In this document: positions 44,145 to 51,881 of the stretch, piece by piece
Position numbering within the stretch: position 1 is the stretch's first letter
Layout of the letters: every line of letters starts with the position of its first letter
Source of the DNA: Bacteroidales bacterium
Lineage (GTDB): Bacteria > Bacteroidota > Bacteroidia > Bacteroidales > UBA932
Direction of reading: 5' to 3'
Length of the DNA: 59,562 nt
Assembly: GCA_017519185.1 (NCBI GenBank)
Contig: JAFWSX010000011.1
Coordinates: forward strand, 1 to 59,562
The notes under the pieces: generated by a model
Seen by the model: the letters and a program-made list of their open reading frames with translations, nothing else
The model's database searches: none
Told to the model about the DNA's origin: nothing
Made by a program: the position numbers and the translations under genes

Positions 44145-46487
44145 ATGTCGAAGAAAGTAAAACTCCGCAAACAGCAGAAGGAACATCAGAGGAAAATGGA
44201 TGCCCCGCGCATCAGCGTCAAGGGGCGCCGCAGCAAGAGTCAGGAAGAGCTTGAAGGCGTGGTGAGCCTTGCCCGCGACGGCTTCGGCTTCGTGGTGGTG
44301 GAAGGCAGCGACAACGATATATTCGTAACGCAGAGCAAGCTGCGTGGCGCACTGAACGGTGACCGCGTGAAGGTGGTAGTCACCAAGAAGAAGAGCGACT
44401 CCCGCCGTCAGGAAGGAGAGGTTGTCAAGATTATAGAGCGCAGCAAGAGGCCTCATATAGGCATACTTACTGTGCGCGGCAACCAGGCCTGGGCTATCAT
44501 CGAGAGTGCCCGAATGCCCTATGACATCCGCATCCCCATTGACAGTCCGAAAGACCTTCCCGAAATCGGCGGCATCCAGGCGGCCAACGGAGTGAAGGTG
44601 GCCGTGGTAGTGACCGACTGGCCCCGCAACAGTATGGAGCCCGTAGGCAAGATTGTGGATGTGCTGGGAGAGTCCGGCAAGAACGACACCGAGATGCACG
44701 CCATCCTGGCCGAGTTCGAGCTTCCGTACCGCTTCGAGCCGGAGGTCAGCCAGGCAGCCGACAAGATTTCCGATGCAATTTCCAACGCAGAGATAGCACG
44801 GCGCAAGGACTACCGCAAGGTGACGACCTTCACAATAGACCCTACAGACGCAAAGGACTTCGACGACGCCATTTCGTTCATTCAACTAGATGAGGGCCGC
44901 TATGAAGTGGGCATCCACATCGCCGACGTCACGTTCTACGTGAAGCCTGGCGACATAGTCGACAAAGAAGCATACAACCGTGCAACTTCGGTCTATCTGG
45001 TGGACCGCACTGTGCCGATGCTGCCCGAGAACCTCAGCAACAAACTCTGCTCGCTGCGACCGCACGAGGACAAGCTCTGCTATGCGGCTATATTTGAGCT
45101 GGACGATCACGCAAAGGTGCTCAGCGAGTGGTACGGCCGCACCGTCATCAACTCCGACTACCGCTTCGACTACGAGCAGGCTCAGCAGATCATCGAAACG
45201 CACGAAGGCCCTCTGGCTGCAGAGATCGGCAAGCTGAACGACCTGGCCACGATACTTCGCAAGAACCGTTTCGACCACGGCGCCGTGAACTTCGAGAGGC
45301 CGGAGATGAAAGTGACGGTGGATGCCGAGGGAAAACCGATTGCCGTCGGGCAGAAGGTCAGCAAGGAAAGCAACTGGCTCATCGAGGAGTTTATGCTGCT
45401 GGCCAACAAGGGTGTGGCGGAATTTGTCACCCGCAAGCTGCCGACCCTGAAACAGCCCACTTTTGTCTACCGTATCCACGAGACTCCCAACACCGAGAAG
45501 CTCGATTCGCTGCGGTCTTTCGCAAAGGTCTTCGGCCACACGATGGGCCCCACTGAGAACACTAAGCAGACCGTACGCAGCCTCAACAGCCTCCTGAAGG
45601 AAGCCAAGGGCAGACCGGAGGAGAGCGCTCTGCAGATCCTGGCGCTGCGTTCGATGGCCAGGGCGCGCTACAGCACCGACAACATAGGCCACTATGGTCT
45701 GGCCTTCCAGTATTATACCCACTTCACTTCGCCCATCCGCCGCTATCCCGATATGATGGTGCACCGCCTGCTGGCGATGTACACTTCGGGCGGCAAGAGC
45801 CAGGACAAGGACTACTTCGAGAAGTGCTGCGACTGGTCGTCACAGCGCGAGCAGATAGCGGCCGACGCCGAGCGGGCCAGCATCAAGTACAAACTCATCG
45901 AGTTTATGCAGGACAAGGTCGGTCAGGAATTCGAAGGTACGGTGAGCGGCGTTACGGAGTGGGGCATATACGTGGAAATCGATCCTACCAAGATCGAGGG
46001 TATGGTTTCAGTCCGCGAGATGAACGATGACTACTACACCTTCGACGAGGAGAAATATATGGTCATCGGCAAGTCTTCGCGCAGGACCTTCACGCTTGGC
46101 GACCGTGTGCGTGTAAAAGTTCTTCGCGCCAGCCTGGAGCAGAAACTCCTCGACTACGAGCTCATTGAGAAACTCGAGTCGGAGAGTCCCGTCCCGGAAG
46201 CCCCGAAGAGCGATTCCGGCAAAGCTGCAGCAGGCCGTGGCCGGAAGGCTGACGCCGGCCAGCCAGACCAGTCTCCCGCAGAGAAGCCCGCCCGCACCCG
46301 GAAATCCAGGGCAGAGAAGCCCCCGGTGAAGGCAGTCACACGCAAAACCGCCGCCAAGACTGCCGCCAAGACTGCCTCCAAGGCAACCCCAAAGAAAGCA
46401 ACAGGAAAGAAGGCCGACGGGAAAGCAGCCCCGAAGAAAGCTTCCAAGCCAGCCACCAGACGTGCGGCAAAGCGAACTGCGAAGTAG
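44145..46487 (+). CDS. rnr: Ribonuclease R with basic C-terminal tail
   Basis: Processive 3'-5' exoribonuclease that degrades structured RNA. Order: N-terminal basic region and cold-shock-like OB domain (DGFGFVVVEGSDNDIFV, ~43-59), RNB catalytic domain with DPTDAKDFDDAISF (~228-241) and TRKLPTLKQPTFVYRIHE, then an S1 domain (~610-690, GTVSGVTEWGIYVEI). The last ~90 residues are a Lys/Ala/Pro-rich tail with repeats such as KTAAKTAAKTASK, resembling histone-H1-like tails. At 780 aa it is somewhat longer than the core because of that tail, which probably adds RNA or ribosome binding. Confidence 0.96.
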   Translation: MSKKVKLRKQQKEHQRKMDAPRISVKGRRSKSQEELEGVVSLARDGFGFVVVEGSDNDIFVTQSKLRGALNGDRVKVVVTKKKSDSRRQEGEVVKIIERSKRPHIGILTVRGNQAWAIIESARMPYDIRIPIDSPKDLPEIGGIQAANGVKVAVVVTDWPRNSMEPVGKIVDVLGESGKNDTEMHAILAEFELPYRFEPEVSQAADKISDAISNAEIARRKDYRKVTTFTIDPTDAKDFDDAISFIQLDEGRYEVGIHIADVTFYVKPGDIVDKEAYNRATSVYLVDRTVPMLPENLSNKLCSLRPHEDKLCYAAIFELDDHAKVLSEWYGRTVINSDYRFDYEQAQQIIETHEGPLAAEIGKLNDLATILRKNRFDHGAVNFERPEMKVTVDAEGKPIAVGQKVSKESNWLIEEFMLLANKGVAEFVTRKLPTLKQPTFVYRIHETPNTEKLDSLRSFAKVFGHTMGPTENTKQTVRSLNSLLKEAKGRPEESALQILALRSMARARYSTDNIGHYGLAFQYYTHFTSPIRRYPDMMVHRLLAMYTSGGKSQDKDYFEKCCDWSSQREQIAADAERASIKYKLIEFMQDKVGQEFEGTVSGVTEWGIYVEIDPTKIEGMVSVREMNDDYYTFDEEKYMVIGKSSRRTFTLGDRVRVKVLRASLEQKLLDYELIEKLESESPVPEAPKSDSGKAAAGRGRKADAGQPDQSPAEKPARTRKSRAEKPPVKAVTRKTAAKTAAKTASKATPKKATGKKADGKAAPKKASKPATRRAAKRTAK

Positions 46488-46522
46488 TGGGGCAGGCATA
46501 CACCTCCGCACAGGTTGATTTA

Positions 46523-46633
46523 CCACAGAATGCCTTGAAGTGCGCATTTGACCATTCTGTGTCCAGACAATGCCAGAATTCCAGCAAAACAATGCCACAG
46601 AATGACTCCCAGCCCATAGAAAGCCATTCTGTG
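46523..46633. repeat. REP-like double palindrome (copy B), upstream of the RAYT gene
   Basis: Hairpin one: CACAGAATG (46524-46532) with CATTCTGTG (46553-46561). Hairpin two: CACAGAATG (46596-46604) with CATTCTGTG (46625-46633). It is the reverse complement of copy A with about three differences. It lies between rnr and the transposase gene, about 100 bases before its ATG. Confidence 0.92.
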
Positions 46634-46668
46634 ATGCAAAAATGAATTGTTATCCCTGTTTCCAAAAA

Positions 46669-46699
46669 CGCTACAGAAGATTTATCTGAAACTGTAGCG
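46669..46699. repeat. Perfect short inverted repeat before the RAYT gene
   Basis: CGCTACAG (46669-46676) and CTGTAGCG (46692-46699) form an 8-bp stem with a 15-base loop, unrelated in sequence to the REP palindrome. It could be a regulatory or element-end structure in the transposase leader. Confidence 0.6.
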
Positions 46700-46730
46700 C
46701 AAGTGACGAGCGTTCTGCTATATTGCAGCC

Positions 46731-47723
46731 ATGAAAAAGACTGCAATATATCACGTTTGCCTTTCGTCACACGACGAGGTAATGTTCCGGAGTCCTTCAG
46801 ACATCCACTTTGGGTTCAATTGCTTGGCTATTGCAGCATTAAGCACAGAGTCACGCCTGCTGGCCGATGGCTTTATGACGACCCATTTCCATGCACTGCT
46901 CCAGACATCTTCATTGAAAGAAGTAATGTATCGCGCCCGAAATGCGTATTCCAGATATTTCAACACCAAATATTCCAGATCAGGCCGATTAGGTGAGAAG
47001 AAGTACTTCAGCATGGAGATTGATGGCTTTAATCATAGCATTGCCGCCATCAATTATGTTTTAAGACAAGGGCTCCATCATGGCCTGGCTACAACTCCGT
47101 TTGAATACCCGTATTGCTCTGTCAATTCATACTTCCGGCATGAACTGGGGAAAACAATAACCCCTCCGCTTATACCGAAAAGAAACAGACACAAATATCT
47201 TCCGTCAAACATCAGGTTACCTCTGGAATACAGAATGTCCGCGGATGGTCAGTTGCTAAGGGAGGATATCCTGGATGTCGCCTGGGTCGAGCAGAACTAT
47301 GTTTCTCCCAGAAGCTTTCTGCTCAATATGAACAGGATTGCAGATGCAACCGACCTCCTCAAACAGCAGAAGGAAAATAATCTTCCTCCAGTGACGTTGG
47401 AAAGTATAGAAACTGGTGTCCCGAATTTTGCCCTTAAAGAAGCACAGGCTTTCGAGCGAGAAAGAGGCATTCGGAACAATATGACAGACCTTGAACTCTG
47501 CGCCTACATAGACAGTGTACTTATTCCGAAGATTGCCAACAATTCACAAAGCGTATCCATCTATACTGTTCCAGAATCAAAAAGAGCTGAGTTGTGCGAT
47601 TGGATATGGCGCAAATACAACGATGTGAAATGGAAAAAGATTCCAGGCAGATTCTTCTCAAACAAGAATGTCACAGAGGCTCAACTTCACAGGTGCCTAG
47701 CTTATTACCACAGAATGCCTTGA
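46731..47723 (+). CDS. REP-associated tyrosine transposase (RAYT, IS200/IS605 Y1 fold)
   Basis: Single-strand HUH endonuclease that recognises REP hairpins. The HUH motif is THFHALL with His52 and His54, and the catalytic Tyr is most likely Tyr109 in INYVLRQGLHHG, followed by the diagnostic TPFEYPYCSVNSYF (compare the usual PEDYPWSSYRAY). At 330 aa it has a ~190-residue C-terminal extension beyond the Y1 core that I do not recognise. It lies between REP copies B and C. Its stop codon (47721-47723) lies inside copy C, so its last five codons (YHRMP) are repeat sequence. It is intact and may be active. Confidence 0.9.
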   Translation: MKKTAIYHVCLSSHDEVMFRSPSDIHFGFNCLAIAALSTESRLLADGFMTTHFHALLQTSSLKEVMYRARNAYSRYFNTKYSRSGRLGEKKYFSMEIDGFNHSIAAINYVLRQGLHHGLATTPFEYPYCSVNSYFRHELGKTITPPLIPKRNRHKYLPSNIRLPLEYRMSADGQLLREDILDVAWVEQNYVSPRSFLLNMNRIADATDLLKQQKENNLPPVTLESIETGVPNFALKEAQAFERERGIRNNMTDLELCAYIDSVLIPKIANNSQSVSIYTVPESKRAELCDWIWRKYNDVKWKKIPGRFFSNKNVTEAQLHRCLAYYHRMP

Positions 47724-47759
47724 AGTGCTCATTTGGCCATTCTGTGTCCAGAAAATGCC
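47708..47759. repeat. REP-like single palindrome (copy C), overlapping the RAYT 3' end
   Basis: CACAGAATG (47709-47717) pairs with CATTCTGTG (47738-47746). It matches the first half of copy B in the same orientation (two or so differences) and continues to the recO stop codon. It contains the RAYT stop and its edge touches the recO stop (CTA at 47759-47761 on the plus strand). Confidence 0.9.
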
Positions 47760-48436
47760 TATCTGTAGAGTTCGTGCAGGACGTCGAGCGAGCGGATGTT
47801 GAGGTTGATGCCGAGGTGGTAGGAGATATAGCGGATCATATGTTCGCAGAAGTCGCGGCGGCGGGCTCCGGTGAGAGGCAGGGCCATCGCTTCCGGGAAT
47901 TCGTAGGCAGTGAGCTGTCTCAGCAGGGCCAGGTTGTCGGATTGCAGCAGGTCGCAGCCGTCGAAGAGCCCTTCGCGGGAAGGACCGAAGCCCATCACAG
48001 TGCAGAACCCGGCCAGGAACCACAGGTGGAAGTTTGCGATGTTGTCATTGGCTGCGTTCAGCAGTGTGATGGCACTGCACAGCCAGTTGAAGAGCCGCTC
48101 GTCGCAGTTCTGCTCGACGATGGTGCGGTAGAGCAGCTCGCTGATGAACATCGCGATGGCGTTCTTGTCCATATTGCTGCGGAGCGATGTCAGCTGCACG
48201 GCCGGCTCGTACTCTTTGAGATACGCCATTGAGCTTTTGGGATTTGCGACGCTGACTATATCGAGTATTGCCAGGTTGTGGAGCGCGCCCATCGTCACGT
48301 GCTTGCTGCGGCCAGCCCCGCGAAGCATATAGCTGCAGCGTCCGCACGCAGAGTCTATGGCGTGGACCACCAACGAAGATTCGCCGTATTTGGTGAGATG
48401 CAGGACTATTATGCGGGATGACTGTATCGCTGCCAT
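47759..48436 (-). CDS. recO: DNA repair protein RecO
   Basis: Recombination mediator that helps load RecA with RecF/RecR. The N-terminal OB fold begins MAAIQSSRIIVLHLTKYGESSLVVHAI, and the later Leu/Ala-rich helical part (ISELLYRTIVEQNCDERLFNW) fits RecO. The start at 48436 is chosen because it opens the OB fold; a longer frame reaching 48721 lies over the neighbouring pyrophosphatase gene and has no conserved content. At 225 aa it is normal for Bacteroidota. It follows the pyrophosphatase gene by 4 bases. Confidence 0.85.
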   Translation of the reverse strand: MAAIQSSRIIVLHLTKYGESSLVVHAIDSACGRCSYMLRGAGRSKHVTMGALHNLAILDIVSVANPKSSMAYLKEYEPAVQLTSLRSNMDKNAIAMFISELLYRTIVEQNCDERLFNWLCSAITLLNAANDNIANFHLWFLAGFCTVMGFGPSREGLFDGCDLLQSDNLALLRQLTAYEFPEAMALPLTGARRRDFCEHMIRYISYHLGINLNIRSLDVLHELYR

Positions 48437-48440
48437 AACT

Positions 48441-49112
48441 TTATTCGCCGGCAGGCCCGGCGGTGGCGGCTTTCGAAAGTCCCAGGTGCGAGGCGAGCAG
48501 GTCCAGAGCCCTTCCACGGTGAGATATGGCGTTTTTCTCGTCGAGGGTGAGCATAGCCATAGTCTTTTCCATTCCTTCAGGAACGAAGACGGGGTCATAG
48601 CCGAAGCCGAGCTCTCCCTGGGGCTCGAGAGCGATGTGACCCTCGCAGGTACCTTCGAACACACGGAGGATTCCTCCATCGGGAAGTGCGATTCCTTCAT
48701 CTCCTTCGCGGAGTTCACCACTTTCTATGAGTGCGATCACACAGCGGAAGCGGGCAGTGCGTTCGGCGAAGGGAATGCCTTCAAGCTCACGGAGCAGTTT
48801 CTTAACGTTCTGCACAGGATTCTTCGGTTCACCTGCATATCTTGCAGAGTAGACGCCGGGGGCCCCGTCGAGCACGTCGACTTCGAGGCCGGTGTCGTCG
48901 GCAAAGCAGTCCTTGCCGAACATTTCCCACACGAACTGTGCCTTTTCGATGGCGTTTTCCCTGATTGTAAAGTGGGTTTCGGGCACGTCATTTGTATAAC
49001 CCAAGTCCGCCGGAAGTTCCAGTGTGAAGTCCTTGCCGAGCACTCCGGCAGCCTCGATGAGTTTATTGCGGTTGGCGGTCGCGAAGACCAGCGTCTTTCC
49101 GGTATCAGCCAT
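48441..49112 (-). CDS. rdgB: Non-canonical purine NTP (ITP/XTP) pyrophosphatase, RdgB/Ham1 family
   Basis: Hydrolyses dITP/XTP to keep deaminated purines out of DNA. Motifs: LVFATANRNKLIEA at the N-terminus, CFADDTGLEVDVLDGAPGVY then SARYAG (~70-92), GELGFGYDPVF and the terminal SHRGRAL. The ATG at 49112 (MADTGK) is chosen over one at 49151 because a -7 promoter element lies at 49139-49146, between the two. 223 aa. Co-directional with recO, and probably in one transcript with it. Confidence 0.93.
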   Translation of the reverse strand: MADTGKTLVFATANRNKLIEAAGVLGKDFTLELPADLGYTNDVPETHFTIRENAIEKAQFVWEMFGKDCFADDTGLEVDVLDGAPGVYSARYAGEPKNPVQNVKKLLRELEGIPFAERTARFRCVIALIESGELREGDEGIALPDGGILRVFEGTCEGHIALEPQGELGFGYDPVFVPEGMEKTMAMLTLDEKNAISHRGRALDLLASHLGLSKAATAGPAGE

Positions 49113-49138
49113 TACTGAGCAGTCATTGAAATAATGCC

Positions 49139-49146
49139 CAAAGATA
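49139..49146 (-). promoter_or_regulatory. -7 promoter element for the rdgB-recO unit
   Basis: Minus strand TATCTTTG (TAnnTTTG), 26 bases before the ATG at 49112. This fixes the rdgB start. Confidence 0.6.
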
Positions 49147-49174
49147 GCCATCTGTTTTGAAATGAAAAAAAGAG

Positions 49175-49182
49175 TAATTTTG
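49175..49182 (+). promoter_or_regulatory. -7 promoter element for the S41 protease gene
   Basis: TAATTTTG (TAnnTTTG), 24 bases before the ATG at 49207. A TTTG at 49156-49159 is 15 bases upstream, somewhat closer than consensus. Divergent from the rdgB promoter. Confidence 0.6.
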
Positions 49183-49206
49183 TAGAATAAAAGACGTTAG
49201 AACAGA

Positions 49207-50808
49207 ATGAAAAGAATCACTGCGTTTCTTCTAATGCTGACCCTTTCGGTGTCAGCGCTTGCCCAGTCGCAGAATTTTACGCTCGGACAGAGCCTAGAGA
49301 TACAGAACTCGATATTGCGTAACCTCACGCGCACCTATGTCGACACCCTGGAGTATGACAAGATTATGAGGGTCGGCATCGATGCGATGCTTGGCTATAT
49401 CGATCCCTATACAGTCTACTATCCCGAAGAGCAGGATGAGAGCGTGCAGATGATGACCACCGGAATGTATGGTGGCGTGGGAGCTGTCATCCGCAAGCGC
49501 GTAGGCGGCGGAGTCGTGATCAATGAGCCTTATCCCGGTTCTCCGATAGCCAAGGCCGGCCTCGTACCGGGTGACACGATCATTGCCATCGACGGCATCC
49601 CCGTTTTCGACGAGACCTCTGAGGAGGCTTCCGGCAGGATGAAGGGCCAGCCCAATACTGATGTCCGCTTCAAGGTGGTCAAGGGCGGCACCCGTGACAC
49701 TGTCGACGTGGTGGTTACCCGCGAGACCATCCACCGATCAGACGTTGAATACAGCGGAATAATCAGGGATTCGATAGGCTATATCCTCACTTCGGGCTTT
49801 ACCCAGGGCGTCAGCGACGAGATAAGGCAGATTGTCACAGACCTCAAGGCTCAGGGAGCTAAAAGGCTGGTGTTCGACCTCCGCGGCAACGGCGGCGGAC
49901 TGATGGAGGAGGCAATCGAGATCCTGTCGATATTTGTGCCGCAAGGCACGATGGTGGTATCTTCGAAAGGCCGTATGCCGAACCAGAACCAGGAATACTA
50001 CACCAAGGAGGCTCCGGTAGACACCCTTATCCCTTTGATGATACTTGTGGACAGCGGCTCGGCTTCGGCTTCTGAAATCGTAGCCGGTGCCATCCAGGAC
50101 CTTGACCGCGGCGTGATAGCAGGTGCCAAGACCTACGGCAAGGGTCTTATCCAAACCATTCTTCCTACTGCATACAACGGCACGGTGAAAATCACCACCG
50201 GCAAATACTACACTCCCAGCGGCCGCTGCGTGCAAGCCATTGACTACAGCCACCGCAATGCGGACGGCAGTGTAGGCGCCATTCCCGATTCCCTCACCAG
50301 CGAGTTCCGCACCAGGAACGGCCGCATCGTGAAAGATGGCGGCGGCATCACTCCCGACATCAAGGTTGAAAGCCACGCATACAGCCGCCCGACAGTGTCG
50401 ATGGTGCTCAATGGCATTCTTGACGACTACTCAGTGAAGTACCGCACCGAGCACAAGACCATCGCCCCGGTGGAGAGTTTCCGCCTCACCGACGCCGAGT
50501 TCGAGGACTTCGTGAAATATGCCTGCAGCCAGGAGTTCGACTACCGCAGCGGAATGCAGGCCCAGATCGAGCAGCTCAAGAGGGTGGCGGAGCAGGATGG
50601 TATGTACGACACATTCAAGAGTGAGATCGAAGCGCTGCAGGCCAAGATGCAGATGGACAAGGCCGATGTGATCCGCAGCAAGAAGGATGAAATCCTGCCC
50701 CTGCTGGAGAACGAAGTGGCAGTGCGTTACTATTTCTATCCTGCCGGTCCGGCAGTCAGCCTGAAGTACGACAAGCAGATGTCTGAATGTCTCGACAATT
50801 GGAAATAA
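49207..50808 (+). CDS. S41-family C-terminal processing peptidase (CtpA/Prc-like) with PDZ domain
   Basis: Periplasmic serine protease. Signal peptide ends at SALAQ. The tail-interacting region (~25-85) is followed by a PDZ domain (~86-170, with GGVVINEPYPGSPIAKAGL) and the S41 catalytic domain with DLRGNGGGL (~226-234), nucleophile Ser in LVDSGSASASE (~280-290) and the general-base Lys in AKTYGKGLIQT (~308-318). At 533 aa it is typical. It probably trims or degrades envelope proteins. Confidence 0.94.
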   Translation: MKRITAFLLMLTLSVSALAQSQNFTLGQSLEIQNSILRNLTRTYVDTLEYDKIMRVGIDAMLGYIDPYTVYYPEEQDESVQMMTTGMYGGVGAVIRKRVGGGVVINEPYPGSPIAKAGLVPGDTIIAIDGIPVFDETSEEASGRMKGQPNTDVRFKVVKGGTRDTVDVVVTRETIHRSDVEYSGIIRDSIGYILTSGFTQGVSDEIRQIVTDLKAQGAKRLVFDLRGNGGGLMEEAIEILSIFVPQGTMVVSSKGRMPNQNQEYYTKEAPVDTLIPLMILVDSGSASASEIVAGAIQDLDRGVIAGAKTYGKGLIQTILPTAYNGTVKITTGKYYTPSGRCVQAIDYSHRNADGSVGAIPDSLTSEFRTRNGRIVKDGGGITPDIKVESHAYSRPTVSMVLNGILDDYSVKYRTEHKTIAPVESFRLTDAEFEDFVKYACSQEFDYRSGMQAQIEQLKRVAEQDGMYDTFKSEIEALQAKMQMDKADVIRSKKDEILPLLENEVAVRYYFYPAGPAVSLKYDKQMSECLDNWK

Positions 50809-50845
50809 TTGCTTATCTTTGAGATAACACGTAGCCATCAGACAG

Positions 50846-51859
50846 ATGTCCGTCATCGACAAGATATATTTCCGCAGCAGCGCCGAAGAGCTCCGCTCGA
50901 TCCTTCAGGACAAGAAGGTGTTTGTCATCATAGACAAGCAGGTGGAGAAACTCTATGGCCCTTTGTTCCCTTTCCAGAAGGTTTTCATCGAAGCCAGCGA
51001 GGAGACAAAGAATCTGGCCACGGTGCAGTCAGTGATAGACCAGCTGATGAAGATGGGTGCGGACCGCGACTGCTTCCTGCTTGGAATAGGAGGCGGCATC
51101 ATCACGGACCTGACCTGCTTCGTGGCTTCGATTTACCGTCGCGGCGTGAAGTACGCGCTGATTCCGACCACCCTTCTGGCTCAGGTAGACGCGGCTATCG
51201 GAGGCAAGACGGGCATCAACAATGCAGGCTACAAGAATATAATCGGTTTGTTTAACAAGCCGGAATTTGTGTATGTCTGCTCGCATTTCCTGCGCACGCT
51301 CGACGAAAAGAATATGCTCAGCGGAGCTGCCGAGATGCTGAAGATCGGAATCATAGGTGACAGTACCCTCTACAAGAAGGCTGTGGCCTACTTCAAGGAG
51401 AACCACCTGATGGACTACGACACCAAGGAGGATCTCGAGTCGCTGATCCTGCGGGCGGCAAAATACAAGTGCAAGATAGTTGAGAAGGACTTCCACGAAC
51501 ACGGGCCCCGCAAGGTGCTGAACCTTGGCCACACATTCGCCCACGCCATAGAGAAATGCTCTCCCGTGCCTGTATCACACGGCAATGCGGTCAGCGTAGG
51601 TATAATAATGGCAGCCCGCATAGGAGAGAAGATGGGCAAGACTAACTCCAAGGTGACCGATGCCCTCGTGGCCGACTTCACTGCAATCGGTCTTCCTACT
51701 TCAACCACGATAGACATCCGTACGCTGATGGAGGCCATCAGCAAGGACCAGCGCCACGCCGACGGCACAGTGGATTTTGCAATCCCCGAAAAAATCGGCT
51801 CGGTGTGCATCAAGCGCATCGACATAGACCAGCTTCGCACGCTGGCATTCTCCATCTGA
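50846..51859 (+). CDS. aroB: 3-dehydroquinate synthase
   Basis: Second step of the shikimate pathway, Zn2+- and NAD-dependent. FLLGIGGGIITDLTCFVASI (~77-96), PTTLLAQVDAAIGGKTGIN (~106-124), GAAEMLKIG and LNLGHTFAHAIE (metal His) are present. At 337 aa it is a little shorter than the common ~350-360. It is followed after 22 bases by the AroD-AroA-like fusion, so the two probably form an operon. Confidence 0.95.
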   Translation: MSVIDKIYFRSSAEELRSILQDKKVFVIIDKQVEKLYGPLFPFQKVFIEASEETKNLATVQSVIDQLMKMGADRDCFLLGIGGGIITDLTCFVASIYRRGVKYALIPTTLLAQVDAAIGGKTGINNAGYKNIIGLFNKPEFVYVCSHFLRTLDEKNMLSGAAEMLKIGIIGDSTLYKKAVAYFKENHLMDYDTKEDLESLILRAAKYKCKIVEKDFHEHGPRKVLNLGHTFAHAIEKCSPVPVSHGNAVSVGIIMAARIGEKMGKTNSKVTDALVADFTAIGLPTSTTIDIRTLMEAISKDQRHADGTVDFAIPEKIGSVCIKRIDIDQLRTLAFSI

Positions 51860-51881
51860 GAACAAAAATAACACTGCAGAA

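Noticed and set aside
48437-48721. Longer recO start reaching 48721
   Set aside because: The extra 95 codons lie over the rdgB gene on the same strand in another frame and contain nothing conserved; RecO's OB fold begins at 48436.
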